Of a stretch of 64,000 nt of DNA, positions 21,531-63,849 are shown piece after piece (the first letter of the stretch is position 1; every line of letters begins with the position of its first letter). This stretch comes from Sorex araneus. Taxonomy: Eukaryota > Chordata > Mammalia > Eulipotyphla > Soricidae. The DNA is taken from NCBI RefSeq assembly GCF_027595985.1, contig NC_073308.1, positions 13,856,511 through 13,920,510 of the forward strand, given 5' to 3'. The notes beneath the pieces were generated by a model. That model made no database searches. It had not been told where the DNA came from and saw only the letters and a program-made list of their open reading frames with translations. Made by a program: the position numbers and the translations under genes.

Positions 21531-21904
21531 ATCCATCCTGACTGCCACTGGATCTGCCATTGATTTACCACTGGATCTTGGAAAGAAAAGTGTTTCATAG
21601 TGGGTTTCCCCAAACTGCCTTGTTGGACAAAAGTTCCCCACAGTGACGTCAGTGTCCATCTCATCCTTTCAGGCCTGGCTTTTCTGGTGGAATTGTTTGT
21701 TTTTGATAACTTGTCTTTGCCCCAGCCGCTGCTCAGCAATTAGAGTTCTCTTTCTGTCCTTGCTGCATACGGCTTTCATATCTTCTTCCCTTCTGACACT
21801 TTAACTTCCAAATGGGGAGTGGGAAAAGTTTGTGCAGCATTTGTGTTAGCCAAATTTTCAAATTTTTTATTTCTGAAAACTTTCAGTTTGTTCCTGAAGA
21901 ATCG

Positions 21905-22040
21905 TTATTCGTCTCCCTCTCTCCCGCCTTTCCTCCCTCCTTCCCTCCCGCCCTCTCTCTGTCTCTCTCTGTCTCTCTCTGTCTCTCTCTCTCTGTCTCT
22001 CTCTCACACACACACACAGAAAAACACACACACACACACA
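21905..22040 (+). repeat. Compound CCTT / CTGT / CA microsatellite
   Basis: Pyrimidine repeats pass into CACACA runs at 22006-22040. Confidence 0.92.
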
Positions 22041-22044
22041 GTCT

Positions 22045-22612
22045 TGATTTTTTGTTTTTGGGCCAGACCCAGGAGTATTCAGGGCTGACTCAGTCTCCAC
22101 ATCCAGGGATCACTCCTGGCAGGGACTGAGGGACCATATGGAGTGCCAGGAATCAAACTCAGGCAGGCCATGTGCAAGACAAATGAGTGTGAGTGAGAGT
22201 GAGAGTACAATGGGCAGGGAGTTTGCCTGGCATGCAGATGATCTGGATTCCATCCCTGGTCCCCCAGCACCATCACGACTGATCCCTATGTGCAGAGCCA
22301 GAAGTAAACCCTGAGCATCACCAGACGTGGCCCCCAAACAAGTGCCCTTGCTATTCTCTTGCCAGTCCTGTACACAGTGTTTTGGAAAAATACAGTTTTC
22401 AAATTTGTATCTTTTAAGACCTCCTTTCTCTCTCTTTTTGGATTTCGGGTCACACCTGGAAATGTTCACACCTGGGCTCACTCCTAGCTTTTCACTCAGG
22501 GTTCACACCTTGTAGGTTCCAGTGATCATACACAGAGCCGGGGATTGAACCCAGGTTGGCTGTGTGCAAAGCAAGATCCCTACCTGCTGTGCTGTTTTCA
22601 GCCCCATCATTA
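22045..22612. repeat. Three old SINE-A copies
   Basis: Reverse copy at 22050-22190, forward copy at 22196-22345 (AGAGTACAATGGGCAGGGAG) and reverse copy at 22428-22612. A forward tail fragment follows near 22650-22770. Confidence 0.65.
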
Positions 22613-23389
22613 AGACTCCAGTTAAAAGAAAAAAATTCTGTAAACAGGAGGCCAGAGAGAAAACAGGGCTAAAGGTCATTGCCTTGCATGAACAGGACTG
22701 ACCCCAGAGTACAGAGCCAGTAATAAGCCCTGAGTACAGTTGGGTGTGTCCACACCCACACTCCCCCAACCAAAATCCCTCTAAACAGGAAAAATCCTAA
22801 TATTAAAGTTAACATTGACCTATATTGGTCTATCTAAAAATTTTCAAAAAAAAAAGATTTTGAAAATCTACTTTTGCATTTCGGACATTCTTTCCATTGA
22901 GGTTTAAGATTTCTAGATGAAGCATTAGGTTAAAAAAGACAGACAGCTGCTGCAGGCCCAGCTAATTTTATCAGTGTTTTCCAGAAGGAGCTACAAATAA
23001 AACCTTTCTCTGGGCCAGGGTGGTTATTGGCCACCAATTGAGAATTTTCTCTCTTAGCTCAGCACTCTCCTTGCTGCTTGCATAGGACAGTGGGAGAGAA
23101 GTAGAGAGAGGAAGGCAGCTAGAGGGGACGGGAAGTTCTTACAGCGTCTCCGAAGTACTGCACATATGGGCTCATGAGAACCACTAGGGGTACTCTGGAG
23201 CGCAAAGCTGGGAATAGTCTGAACACTACAGGGTGTGGTCGCCCACCCACTCTTCCCCCAAGAGAGAGCCAGGCTCAACATTTAAAGGTGGTATCATGTA
23301 CATCGCAAGATAGCAACAAAGGTCCAAAGGCAACACTAGAGAACTGATCCACACAGTTGATTGGAGGAGGGAGGTTCGAGAGGGAGCGG

Positions 23390-23516
23390 TGTTTTGGTCC
23401 TTGGGAGAGGGAGGTGGGTACATGGGTGATGAATGTGGTGTCAGAATTATGCCCGTGAGAAACCAAAATTAAACCAAAAATTAATAGTATTGTGAACCAC
23501 AGAATTCAATAATTCT
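23390..23516 (+). repeat. Older retroposon 3' end
   Basis: GGGTGATGAATGTGGTGTCAG and TATTGTGAACCACAGAATTC resemble the ends at 14.1 and 55.4 kb. The 5' limit is unclear. Confidence 0.55.
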
Positions 23517-23527
23517 TTTTTTAAAAA

Positions 23528-23774
23528 TATGGAGCGATAGCACAGCGGTAGGGCTTTTGCCTTTCACGCAGCCGACCTGTGTTTGATTCCTCCGCCCCTC
23601 TCGGAGAGCCCAAGCTACCGAGAGTATCCCTCCCACACGGCAGAGCCTGGCAAGCTACCCGTGGGGTATTGGATTTGCCAAAAACAGTAACAATAAGTCT
23701 CTCAATGAGAGATGTTACTGGTGCCCGCTCGAGCAAATCCATGAGCAACGGGATGACAGTGACAGTGACATATT
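23528..23774 (+). repeat. SINE-B, full length
   Basis: tRNA-type head (GGAGCGATAGCACAGCGG), TTTGATTCCTCCGCCCCTC, GCAGAGCCTGGCAAGCTACC and the terminal GATGACAGTGACAGTGA. The body after the head is unrelated to SINE-A. Confidence 0.92.
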
Positions 23775-23779
23775 TCACA

Positions 23780-24479
23780 CACAAAAAGGCAGTAATATAA
23801 AATTAATCGAGGGAAACCAACAAGCCACCTATGTGAGAGAAAGATAACTTAGGGTCTCTATTCAGTGGTGCTTGGTGGTTATACCCTGATTTCTGTCCAG
23901 GGGTCACTCCGAGAGGTGCTTGGGTTGGGGGGCATGTGATACCAAGAATCAAACCTCGGCCTCTCCCATGCAAAGCGTGCACTCAGCCTGTTGAGTGTGA
24001 TGTTTATTGTTGTGGGGGCGGCTATTGTTGTGACCGCCCCAGCCCCGTGCTACTCCCAGTTCCAGGACTTCAGGCGCTCTGGGCTGCAGGGGTAAAGAAC
24101 TCCCTAGGTTCCAAGGTTAGGAACGCTAATCCTTACTTTAAGCAATCCAAAAGACGATTGCTCCTAAGTCGAAAATTTAGGAAGTGGAGGATGTGACATT
24201 TGACAGAGCTACACAAGAGCACGGGCTCTAGAATACGCAGACGCACACGCACGAGCGAATGCATGCCAAACAGGTTAAGTCCGAGTAAGGTCTGTACTGT
24301 AATTAATTGCCCTGTGCCAGTGCCAGTTTCCTGGTTTTGATAAGGTAGTCTCGTTGTGCCAAGACGTTAAGGGGAGCTGGGTGGGTGAGAGGCACGCGAG
24401 ACCTCCGCGGATCATTTTGCAACGTTTGGTGTCTACAACCGTTTCACAATAAAAAGTAGAGAAGTTCACAGCCCACAGG
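23780..24479. other. Upstream flank of the STK38 CpG island
   Basis: An old reversed SINE-like piece at about 23860-24000 is followed by about 480 bp that match no repeat family in the window. It could hold upstream regulatory sequence, but I see no motif strong enough to annotate alone. Confidence 0.4.
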
Positions 24480-24599
24480 GAGCACCCCCCCCCCCCCGCC
24501 CCGCTCCGCGACTCCGCCCCCAGCACGCGGTGCGCCGGCCCCGAGGGGCGGGGCGGGGCGGTGCCGGGGTCGCGCCTGCGCACTGAGGGGCGGGGCAGG

Positions 24600-24719
24600 C
24601 GGCGGCGGGGTCGCGCCTGCGCACTGCGGGCTCGCGCAGCCCCCCTCCGGCGACACGCGTCTTGGTCCCTCGGCGCCGCCGTCGTTCCGGCCGCGGCCGC
24701 CTCCCGACGTCCTGCCCCG
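24600..24719 (+). other. STK38: STK38 exon 1 (5' UTR), start approximate
   Basis: The donor CCCCG|GTGAGT at 24719/24720 is the best one in the CpG island. Exon 2 begins only 2-5 bases before the start codon, so the leader must come from an upstream exon. The transcription start is not determined and is placed downstream of the GC boxes by inference. It could vary by tens of bases. Confidence 0.55.
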
Positions 24720-24891
24720 GTGAGTGCCCCCGACTGGGGGCTGGCGGGGCCGGGAGCCGCTTTCTTCGCGGGCTAGAGGGGAGGGTGGGCGTGGAGCGAG
24801 CGGCCGCCTCTCCGCGCCCCCGTAGCCGCGCTGACCGCCCCCGCTGCCCGACCCTGCCCCGACCCACCGGCCGGCGCTTCCTGGGGAGCGA

Positions 24892-25046
24892 CGCGAGGCC
24901 CGTGTCCGGGGGTCCCGGGCCCAGGGGGAGCGAGGCCCGTGTCCGGGGGTCTCGTGTCCGGGGGTCTCGAGCCCTGGGGGCGCGAGGCCCGTGTCCGGAA
25001 ATCCCGTGTCCGGGGGTCCCGAGTCCGGGGGTCGCGAGTCCGGAGG
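24892..25046 (+). repeat. GC-rich minisatellite at start of intron 1
   Basis: Repeats of GTCCGGGGGTC-type units, often preceded by GCGAGGCCC. About seven imperfect units occur, each with a run of five G (one changed to GGAAA). The G-runs are spaced 10-25 bp apart. Confidence 0.85.
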
Positions 25047-25159
25047 GCCGGCCGGTGCACAGGTCCTTGCTCAGCCGGGCGTGCCTGTCAGTGACGGAAC
25101 TCGTCGCTCTCCGTCGGGCCTTTTCGGCGTCTGCAGTGCCCCGATTCTGAGAGGGTCCT

Positions 25160-26112
25160 GTTCCTAGGGTCCGTTTCTCTGAGCCCCTTTTAAAAGAAGA
25201 GTTCCCACCCACTGTTAGTACTGGTCCCGCAGTGGGAGAGTGAGACCGCGGGACGGGAGGCGCAGTGACCCGGAGGCCCTCCAGGACAGGTACCCGGTTG
25301 CAGTAAGTCTCCGCGTCTCTGTTGTGCAGTAGCAGTTGTGTCTCGGTCAGAGATGATCGGAATCAGGCCCGGCGGCGAGTGGAGGGCGCCGGGAGAAGGG
25401 CAGGGGGAAGGACCGGCAGCCTTCAGTCCCTTTCTGGAGAATGTGGGCTTGATAGATACGCGGCTTTGAACGCACTCAGGCTCCTGCTGGGCTTTTGGAC
25501 GGGTCGCAAGTTACGCCTTAAATGGGTCTGAAACACACCTCTGCCCCCCTGCCCATTTTTTGTGTATCCAGCAATATAAATGTAATCTTCTTCGTTCTTG
25601 AGCTTTGTTGTCAACTGAAAAATCATTAACTTGCTTAACCTGCTTTTATTAATGGCCTTTTATATGGAAAGCATTGTTTATTTTAGGCTTAAACACTTTC
25701 GAGTTGTATTTTTGTGTTGAAATAATTTTAGTTGTCAACATTTAACGATTGTATCCAATGTATAGAAAGGTTTATAGAAATTTTCAGACAAGGGACCTTA
25801 CTTGTTTGCTTCAGACTTGTTTTTAAATATGGTTTCAGAATTTCTCCACCAAACTCACAGTGCATGTGGTTTTCATTGTGGGTGGATGGGGTACAGGCTG
25901 ACAAATAAGGAACCACACCCAGACTTCATAATCAGAGGTTTGAAAACAAATTCTTTTACTGATATCCTACTACATTCTAATTTGCTTTGGTCTTAGCAGA
26001 AATTTTCTCATAAGAGTAATATTTTTTAATAGTAAGAACTGAATACAATGTCACTAATTTACTTTTACGGAATATTTGGCATATCATGAATCAAAATGCA
26101 TAACTCAGAAGT
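25160..26112 (+). other. STK38: Intron 1 unique sequence, SINE-free
   Basis: Between the CpG island and the first intronic SINE, I recognise no repeat and no exon-like sequence. Confidence 0.5.
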
Positions 26113-26127
26113 TGTGCCTTGATTTTT

Positions 26128-26307
26128 TTTTTTTTTTTTTTGCTTTTTTGGGTCACACCCAGCGATGCACAGGGGTCACTCCTGGCTCGTTCACTCAGGA
26201 ATTACTCCTGGCGGTGCTCGGGGGACCATATGGGATGCTGGGATTCGAACCCTGGTCGGCCGCGTGCAAGGCAAACGCCCTACCCGCTGTGCTATCACTC
26301 CAGCCCC
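26128..26307 (-). repeat. SINE-A, young
   Basis: TGTGCCTTGATTTTT lies at 26113-26127 and 26308-26322. Confidence 0.97.
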
Positions 26308-26379
26308 TGTGCCTTGATTTTTGAATTGCTTTTCTCTGTAAAAGTTCTTTTATGTGATTTCCCCCCAAGAATTTTTTCT

Positions 26380-26555
26380 TTTTTTTTTTTTGCTTTTTGG
26401 GTCACACCCGGCGATGCACAGGGGTTACTCCTGGCTTTACACTCAGGAATCACCCTTGGCGGTGCTCAGGAGACCATATGGGATGCTGGGAATCGAACAC
26501 GGGTCGGCCGCGTGCAAGGCAAACGCCCTACCCGCTGTGCTATCACTCCAGCCCT
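26380..26555 (-). repeat. SINE-A, young
   Basis: CCAAGAATTTTTTCT lies at 26365-26379 and 26556-26570. Confidence 0.97.
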
Positions 26556-27119
26556 CCAAGAATTTTTTCTAAAAAATTGTTTTATGTTGTCTTTTTCCTT
26601 AGTAATAATGAATGTGTGCACATTCTTCAAAAGCCTTAACTTAGTCTGTGAAACAATTTAAAAGTCTTCTGAGTTTTCAAGGGGATAATTTTAAGAAAAC
26701 TTTTAAAGAAAATGCATTACATCTGAAAATGGTGATTTTTTTGCCCCCAAAGAATGAAATATTGAGCACTGTTATCAACATTAGAGCAATTTAAGGTTGG
26801 TGAGCAATCTGGCCAAATGTGATGATAGATATAGGTTGGTTGGTAAAAATACTTGTGGGAAGACCAGGTTCAAATTTGGCGGGGAGTGTTAAGTAAGCTG
26901 TCGAACTTGTTTGGGCTTTAAGGCATTTTCCATCACTGATATTATGATTCATATTTATTTGTCATATTATTTCCATTAAAGGCCTTTGTTTTAACTTGCA
27001 AATTTAAATTGAAGACATTTATCAAATACCACCATAAGACATCATAGCACCTGTATTCCTCTTACACATTTTTAAGAAATATTTAGGAATTGTATTTGTT
27101 TTTTAGATTTTTATTTGCT

Positions 27120-27320
27120 TGTTTTTTTTTTTTGGTTTGTTTGTTTTTGTTTTTGCCATGGCTGGTAGTGCTCAGGGTTCCTGGCTCTGTACTCATGGAT
27201 CCCTCCTAGCGGGACTTGTGGGACCTTATATGGTGCTGGGGGTTGAACTTGAGTTCGACCCAGGCACCCGCCGAGCTAAGTGCCTTTCCCTGCTGTACTG
27301 TCTCTCAGGCCTCACTGTAG
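27120..27320 (-). repeat. SINE-A, old
   Basis: GGCTGGTAGTGCTCAGGG through CTGCTGTACTGTCTCTCAGG, with many substitutions. Confidence 0.6.
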
Positions 27321-27421
27321 AAACTGTAAACGTAAAAATTTTTGGTGGTATGATAGTTGTAGTACATACTGAAAAAAATACAAAATATGAATAGTCTGAA
27401 CAAGAATAAAGTGATCCTTGG

Positions 27422-27502
27422 GGCCAGTGATGTAGCTTAGTTGTAGAGTGCATGTCTCATATATGTGAGGGCCCGGATTTGAACCTCAGCCATACAAAAG
27501 AG
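27422..27502 (+). repeat. tRNA-Ala-like element
   Basis: GGGGCCAGTGATGTAGCTTAG, TTGTAGAGTGCATGTCTC and a degraded B box (GGATTTGAACCTC) follow the order of a tRNA-Ala. The head differs from that of SINE-A. It is either a decayed SINE of another family or a tRNA pseudogene. Confidence 0.6.
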
Positions 27503-27647
27503 TGTTAAATAATTTTTTTTTTTGTATCCTATTGCTTAGAATTAAGCCACTGATAACATTTTTATATATTTCTAATACTTCTCTACTATATATTAGGCAC
27601 ATAAGCAGAATTGCAATCATAATTCAGTTTTTTAATTTTTAAACTTT

Positions 27648-27818
27648 TCATTTATTTTTTGGTTCACACTTGACTGTGCTCAGGGCTTACTCCTGGCATT
27701 ACACTCAGGGATCACTCTGGTGTGGTTGGGGGACCATATGGGACACCAGGGATGAAACCTGTCTCTGCAATGTCCAAAGTAGGTACCTCACCCACTGTTC
27801 TACTGCTCCATCCCCCTT
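27648..27818 (-). repeat. SINE-A, old
   Basis: GGTTCACACTTGACTGTGC through CTACTGCTCCATCCCC. Confidence 0.8.
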
Positions 27819-28464
27819 TGAACTTTAATTTATACTGGAAATGTTTCCCCTGACATCAGACATTTGAACATATGTTGTCTCCATAGTGTTTCATCTTGGA
27901 TTTTTTTTTTCTGTAAACAAACTTTTAATCTGTAAACTAAGTGCAAATAATCCATTTGTTTTCATTACAATATTTAAAAGGCCAGGAATCTCTACTACCT
28001 ACAGTGACATTTTATTTATTTATTTATTTATTTTTATTGCATCACCATGTGGAAAGTTACAAAGCTTTCAGGTTTAAGTCTCAGTTATACAATGCTCAAA
28101 CACTCATCCCTTCACCAGAGCACATATTCCACCACCAAGAATTACAGTATACCTCCCCCCTACCCCCCACCTCCCCAGCCCCCCCCCCCCCCCGCCTCGC
28201 CTGTGTAACTGATAAATTTCACTTTACTTTGATTACATTCAGTATTTCAACAAAAAACTCACTATTATTGTTTGGAGTTTCTCCCCCAAAGTCGGACCTG
28301 CTGAAAGGGAAGCATTTGATAATTTGTTTTCCATTGCTGAAAATGAAGAGATATGAGGCAGCCGCAAGGTTTTGGATTTCTGTATTTTAGTATTTTAGTA
28401 ACTAAGTCAGAGAAATTTCTGCCAGAAATTGCATCATTGCAAGCTTGTACCTCTCTGCTACTTT

Positions 28465-28671
28465 GTTTTTTTGTTTGGTTTTGTTTTTTGTTTGTTTTTT
28501 TTTTTTGCTTTTTGGGTCACACCCAGCAATGCTCAGGGGTTACTCCCGGCTTTGCACTCAGGAATTACTCCTGGCAGTGCTTGGGGGACAATATGGGATG
28601 CCGGGGATCGAACCCAGGTCGGCTGCGTGCAAGGCAAACGCCCTACCCGCTGTGCTATCGCTCCGGCCCCT
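28465..28671 (-). repeat. SINE-A nested in the L1
   Basis: CTCTCTGCTACTTT of the L1 is duplicated on both sides. The tail is T-rich with G interruptions. Confidence 0.93.
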
Positions 28672-29300
28672 CTCTCTGCTACTTTATATTCCACATACAA
28701 GTGCAATCTTTCTATGTCTCTTTCTTTCTGACTCAACATGATACTTTTCATGTTGATCCACTTATATGCAAATTTCATGACTTCATCTTTTCTGATAGCT
28801 GTATAGTATTCCATTGTGTAGATGTACCAAAGTTTCTTTAACCAGTCATCTGTTTTGGGGCACTCTGTTTTTTCCCAGATTGTGGCTATTGTAAACAGTG
28901 CTGCAATGAACATAGAGATGCAGATGTCATTTCTACTATACCTTTTTGCCTCTCCGGGATATATTCCCAGGAGTCGTATTGCTGGGTCAAATGGAAGCTC
29001 AATTTTCTAATTTTTTGAGAATCGTCCATATTGTTTTCCAAAAGGGCTGAACCAGTCGGCATTCCCACCAGCAGTGGAGGAGAGTCCTGTTCTACCCACA
29101 TCCATGCCAACACCAGTTGCTTTTGTTTTTTAGGATGTGGGGATGTGGGCCACTCTCTGTGGTGTGAGATGATATCTCATTGTTGCTTTGATCTGCATCT
29201 CCCTGATGATTAGTGATGTTGAACATTTTCTCATGTGCCTCTCAGCCTTTTGGATTTCTTCTTTGGGAAAGTTTCTGTTCATTTCATCACCCCATTTCTT

Positions 29301-29478
29301 TTTTTTTTTTTTTGCTTTTTGGGTCACACCCGGCGATGCACAGGGGTTACTCCTGGCTCTGCACTCAGGAATTATCCCTGGCGGTGCTCAGGGGACCATA
29401 TGGGATGCTGGGAATCGAACCCGGGTCGGCCTTGTGGAGGGCAAACGCCCTACCGGCTGTGCTATCGCTCCAGCCCCT
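29301..29478 (-). repeat. SINE-A nested in the L1
   Basis: CATCACCCCATTTCTT lies at 29285-29300 and 29479-29494. Confidence 0.97.
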
Positions 29479-30430
29479 CATCACCCCATTTCTTGATCGC
29501 GTTGGCAGTTTTCTTTTTGTGGAGTTCAACTAGTGTATTGTATATCCTTGATATCAACCCTTTATCAGATGGGTACTGCGTAAATATCCTTTCCCATTCT
29601 GTAGATTGTCTTTGTATTTTGGTCACTGTTTCTTTTGAGGTGCAGAAGCCTCTTAGTTTGCGATAGTCCCATTTATTTATCTCTGTTTTCACTTGCTTGG
29701 CCAGCGGCGTGTCAGCTTTGAAGATACCGTTGGCTTCAATATCGTGGAGGGTTTTGCCGGCCTTGTCTTCAGTGTACCTTAGGGATTCTAGTCTGATGTT
29801 GAGGTCTTTAGTCTATTTTGATCTGACTTTTGTACATGGTGATAGGTGGAGAACTACATTTGTACATGGTGATAGGTGGAGATCTACATTTTTTTGCATG
29901 TAGCTGTCCAGTTTTGCCAGCACAATTTGTTAAACATGCTTTCCTTGCTCCACTTCACATTTCTTGCTCCCTTATCAAAGATTAGATGATCATATATTTG
30001 GGGATGTGTGTCAGAGTATTCAACCCTGTTCCATTGGCTGCAGCTGTGCCTTTGTTCCAGTACCATGCTATTTTAATTTCTACCGCTTTGTAGTAGGGCT
30101 TGAAGTTGGGGAGGTTGATTCCTCCCATTTTCTTTTTCCCAAGAATTGCTTTAGCTATTCGTGGGGGCTTATTGTTCCATATGAATTTCAGGAGCGCTTG
30201 CTCCATTTCTTTGAAAAATGTCAAGGGTATCCTTAGGGATCACATTGAATTTGTACAATGCTTTGGGGAGTATTGCCATTTTGACAATATTAATTCTTCC
30301 AATCCATGAGCAGGGGATATCTTTCCATTTCCTCATGTCCTCTTTTATTTCCTGAAGTAGTGTTTTGTAGTTTTCATTATACAAGTCCTTTACCTCCTTA
30401 GTTAAGCTGATTCTGAGGTACTTGATTTTT

Positions 30431-30607
30431 TTTTTTTTTTTTGCTTTTTGGGTCACACCTGGCGATGCACAGGGGTTACTCCTGGCTCTGCACTCAGGAA
30501 TTACCCCTGGCTGTGCTCAGGGGACCATATGGGATGCTGGGATTCGAATCCAGGTTGGCTGCGTGCAAGGCAAACGCCCTACCCGCTGTGCTATAGCTCC
30601 AGCCCCC
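30431..30607 (-). repeat. SINE-A nested in the L1
   Basis: AGGTACTTGATTTTT lies at 30416-30430 and 30608-30622. Confidence 0.97.
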
Positions 30608-31525
30608 AGGTACTTGATTTTTTAAGGCACAGTTGTGAACAGCATTGCTTTTATCGTGTCGCTTTCTTCTCTCTCATTATTTGCATATAGGAAAGTCATG
30701 GACTTTTGGTATTGATTTTATAGCCTGCAACTTTACTATATGAGTCTATTGTTTCTAGGAGTTTCTTGGTAGAGGTTTTAGGGTTCTCTAAGTATAGTAT
30801 ATCATCTGCGAATAGTGAGAGCTTGATTTCTTCCTTTCCTACCTGAATGCCCTTAATATCTTTTTCTTGTCTAATCGCTTTTGCAAGTACTTCCAGTACT
30901 ATATTGAACAGAAGTGGAGAGAGTGGGCATCCTTGTCTTGTCCCTGATCTTAGAGGGAAGGCTCTTAGTTTTTCCCCATTGAGGATGATGCTTGCTGTAG
31001 GCTTGTGATAAATTGCTTTGATTATATTGAGGAAGGTCCCTTCTATACCCATTTTGGCGAGAGTTTTCATCATAAACGGGTGCTGGATCTTGGCAAATGC
31101 TTTCTCTGCATCTATTGATATGATTATATGATTTTTATATTTTCTTTTGTTGATATGATGGATTATGTTGATTGATTTCCGAATGTTAAACCATCCTTGC
31201 ATCCCTGGGATGAATCCCACTTGGTTGTGGTGTATGATCTTTTTGTTGAGTTGTTGAATTCTAGTTGCTAATATTTTGTTGAGAATCTTTGCATCTGTGT
31301 TCATCAGGGATATTGGCTTGTAGTTTTCTTTTTTTGTGGTGTCTTTGTTTGCTTTTGGTATTAGGGAGATATGAGCCTCATAGAAACTGTTTGGGAGGGT
31401 TTCTGTTTCTTCAATTTCCTGGAAAAGCTTGAGAAGAACTGGCAATAGGTCCTCTTTAAATGTTTGGAAGAGTTCGCCCGTCTGAACCTGGGCTTTTGTT
31501 TTTGGGAAGACTTTTGATTACAGTT

Positions 31526-34430
<2,905 letters not shown>

Positions 34431-34645
34431 GACTTTTTAATCAGTGCTTAGTTTTGTTTTGACCAGCCAAGTTACTTTTAGTTTTCTTTTGTCATTTCAG
34501 TGCTGTCTTGAATCAATTTCCTTGTATAGAAATCCTGGGTTTCTTCAAAGTAGACTTCTAGATAGTAAAGAATTATACTGGGTCTTTAATTACATATGTT
34601 TAATTTATTCATATGTTATTTTGCTTGTTCTCATTTCATTTTCTT

Positions 34646-35155
34646 TTTCTGGGTTATGGGACCACACTTGGCAGTACTCAGAACTTAGTCCTGGGTCTGT
34701 GCTCAGGGATCACTCCTGGTATGCTCAGGGGACCCTTTGCATTGCTTAGGGATTGAGCCTGGGTTGTCTGTAAGGCAAGCACCTTACTTCTCTGAATTAT
34801 CTCTGGCCCTCTTTTACTTTTTCTAAAAACAAAGCTAGTGGGGCCGGAGAGATAGTAAAGCAGGTAGGGAGCTTGCCTTGCACATTACTTGACCTGGGTT
34901 CTATCCCCGATACCCCATATGGTCCCCCAAGCCTGTCAGGAGTGATCCCTTAGTAATCCCTGAACACCAATAAAAAAACTTGAAAAAAATTACCACAAAA
35001 CCAGGTTTTATTTATTTTTGGTTTTGGAGGCCACTCCGGAAGTACTCAGGGCTTACTCCTGGCTCTGTGCTCAGTGGACACTCTCGGTGTAGCTCAGGAT
35101 CCTGGTTTTGCCATGTGCAAAGCAGGCAGCTGGCCTGCTGAGCTTTCTTTGGCCC
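34646..35155. repeat. Three old SINE-A copies
   Basis: Reverse copy at 34646-34810, forward copy at 34843-34985 (GGGGCCGGAGAGATAGTAAAG) and reverse copy at 35010-35155. Confidence 0.7.
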
Positions 35156-35588
35156 ACTTTAAGCTAGGTTTAAATACATGTAATATTTACTTCAGTTGTT
35201 TTTAAGTTACTTCTGACTGCTGCATGGTATTTCTTAGTGTGTTATTCACAGTATTTTATTTCTTTATTGAACTCCCTTCACTTCCTATAAGACAAGTGAT
35301 GACATCATGAAGATCCTCTCTGAAGTGCATGATCTTGTGCAATCCTCTAAGAACCAATGCATGATAAATTATGCATTTTACCAAGAGGTCTTTCAGCTGT
35401 GTCATCGTATATATAGGGTCTTGTTACTTATTTTTACCAAGTATTCTGTGTTTTGGCTTTTGTTAACATATTACTTTATCCTCTAGAAACCACGGTCATT
35501 TGCATTATTACTAACTGGGCTGGAGAATGCATAGTTGTTGGATTTTTGAGTCTGAACTAAAACTTTTTTTTTTTTTAATCTAGCAGCC

Positions 35589-63670
<28,082 letters not shown>

Positions 63671-63849
63671 TAAGCTGTGCTAGTACCAGTAGGAGAGTTG
63701 TGGAACTATGAGCTACCTTATTTATTTTTTTTTTTTCAGATTCTGGTTGGCTCTCTCCAGTATGCTATTCCAAACTATAATAATTTTTTTTGAAAGGCTT
63801 ATAATTCTGTTGAACAGTCTTCTTAAAAATTAAGGCCATTTAGAAAATG

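Larger units (their letters stand above)
24480..25160 (+). promoter_or_regulatory. STK38: CpG island promoter of STK38
   Basis: This is the only strongly GC- and CpG-rich block in the window and has no TATA box. GC boxes (GGGGCGGGGC type, Sp-factor sites) lie at about 24543-24561 and 24585-24596. Two identical NRF1-type sites, GCGCCTGCGCA, lie at 24572-24582 and 24613-24623 inside a roughly 41-bp imperfect duplication. The first non-coding exon and its strong donor (GTGAGT at 24720) sit directly downstream. This fits a housekeeping promoter with dispersed start sites. The assignment to STK38 rests on orientation and on the absence of any other gene start nearby. Confidence 0.85.
28008..31525 (-). 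mobile_element. LINE-1, 5'-truncated, antisense in intron 1
   Basis: The poly(A) side is the (TTTA)n run at 28008-28033, followed by the 3' UTR (TTGCATCACCATGTGG onward). Reverse ORF2 runs from about 28690 to 31525. The longest open stretch (31445-30696, 249 residues) is reverse transcriptase with the catalytic FADD at about 30801-30812. Other stretches (30224-29982, 29692-29462) match the C-terminal part of ORF2. The 5' UTR, ORF1 and the endonuclease are absent, so it cannot move by itself. Three SINE-A copies are nested in it. A 32-bp tandem duplication (TTGTACATGGTGATAGGTGG) lies at about 29828-29890. Confidence 0.95.

Noticed and set aside
30696..31445. Reverse transcriptase frame as a host or defence gene
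   Set aside because: It is L1 ORF2, continuous with the L1 3' end, truncated and antisense in an intron.
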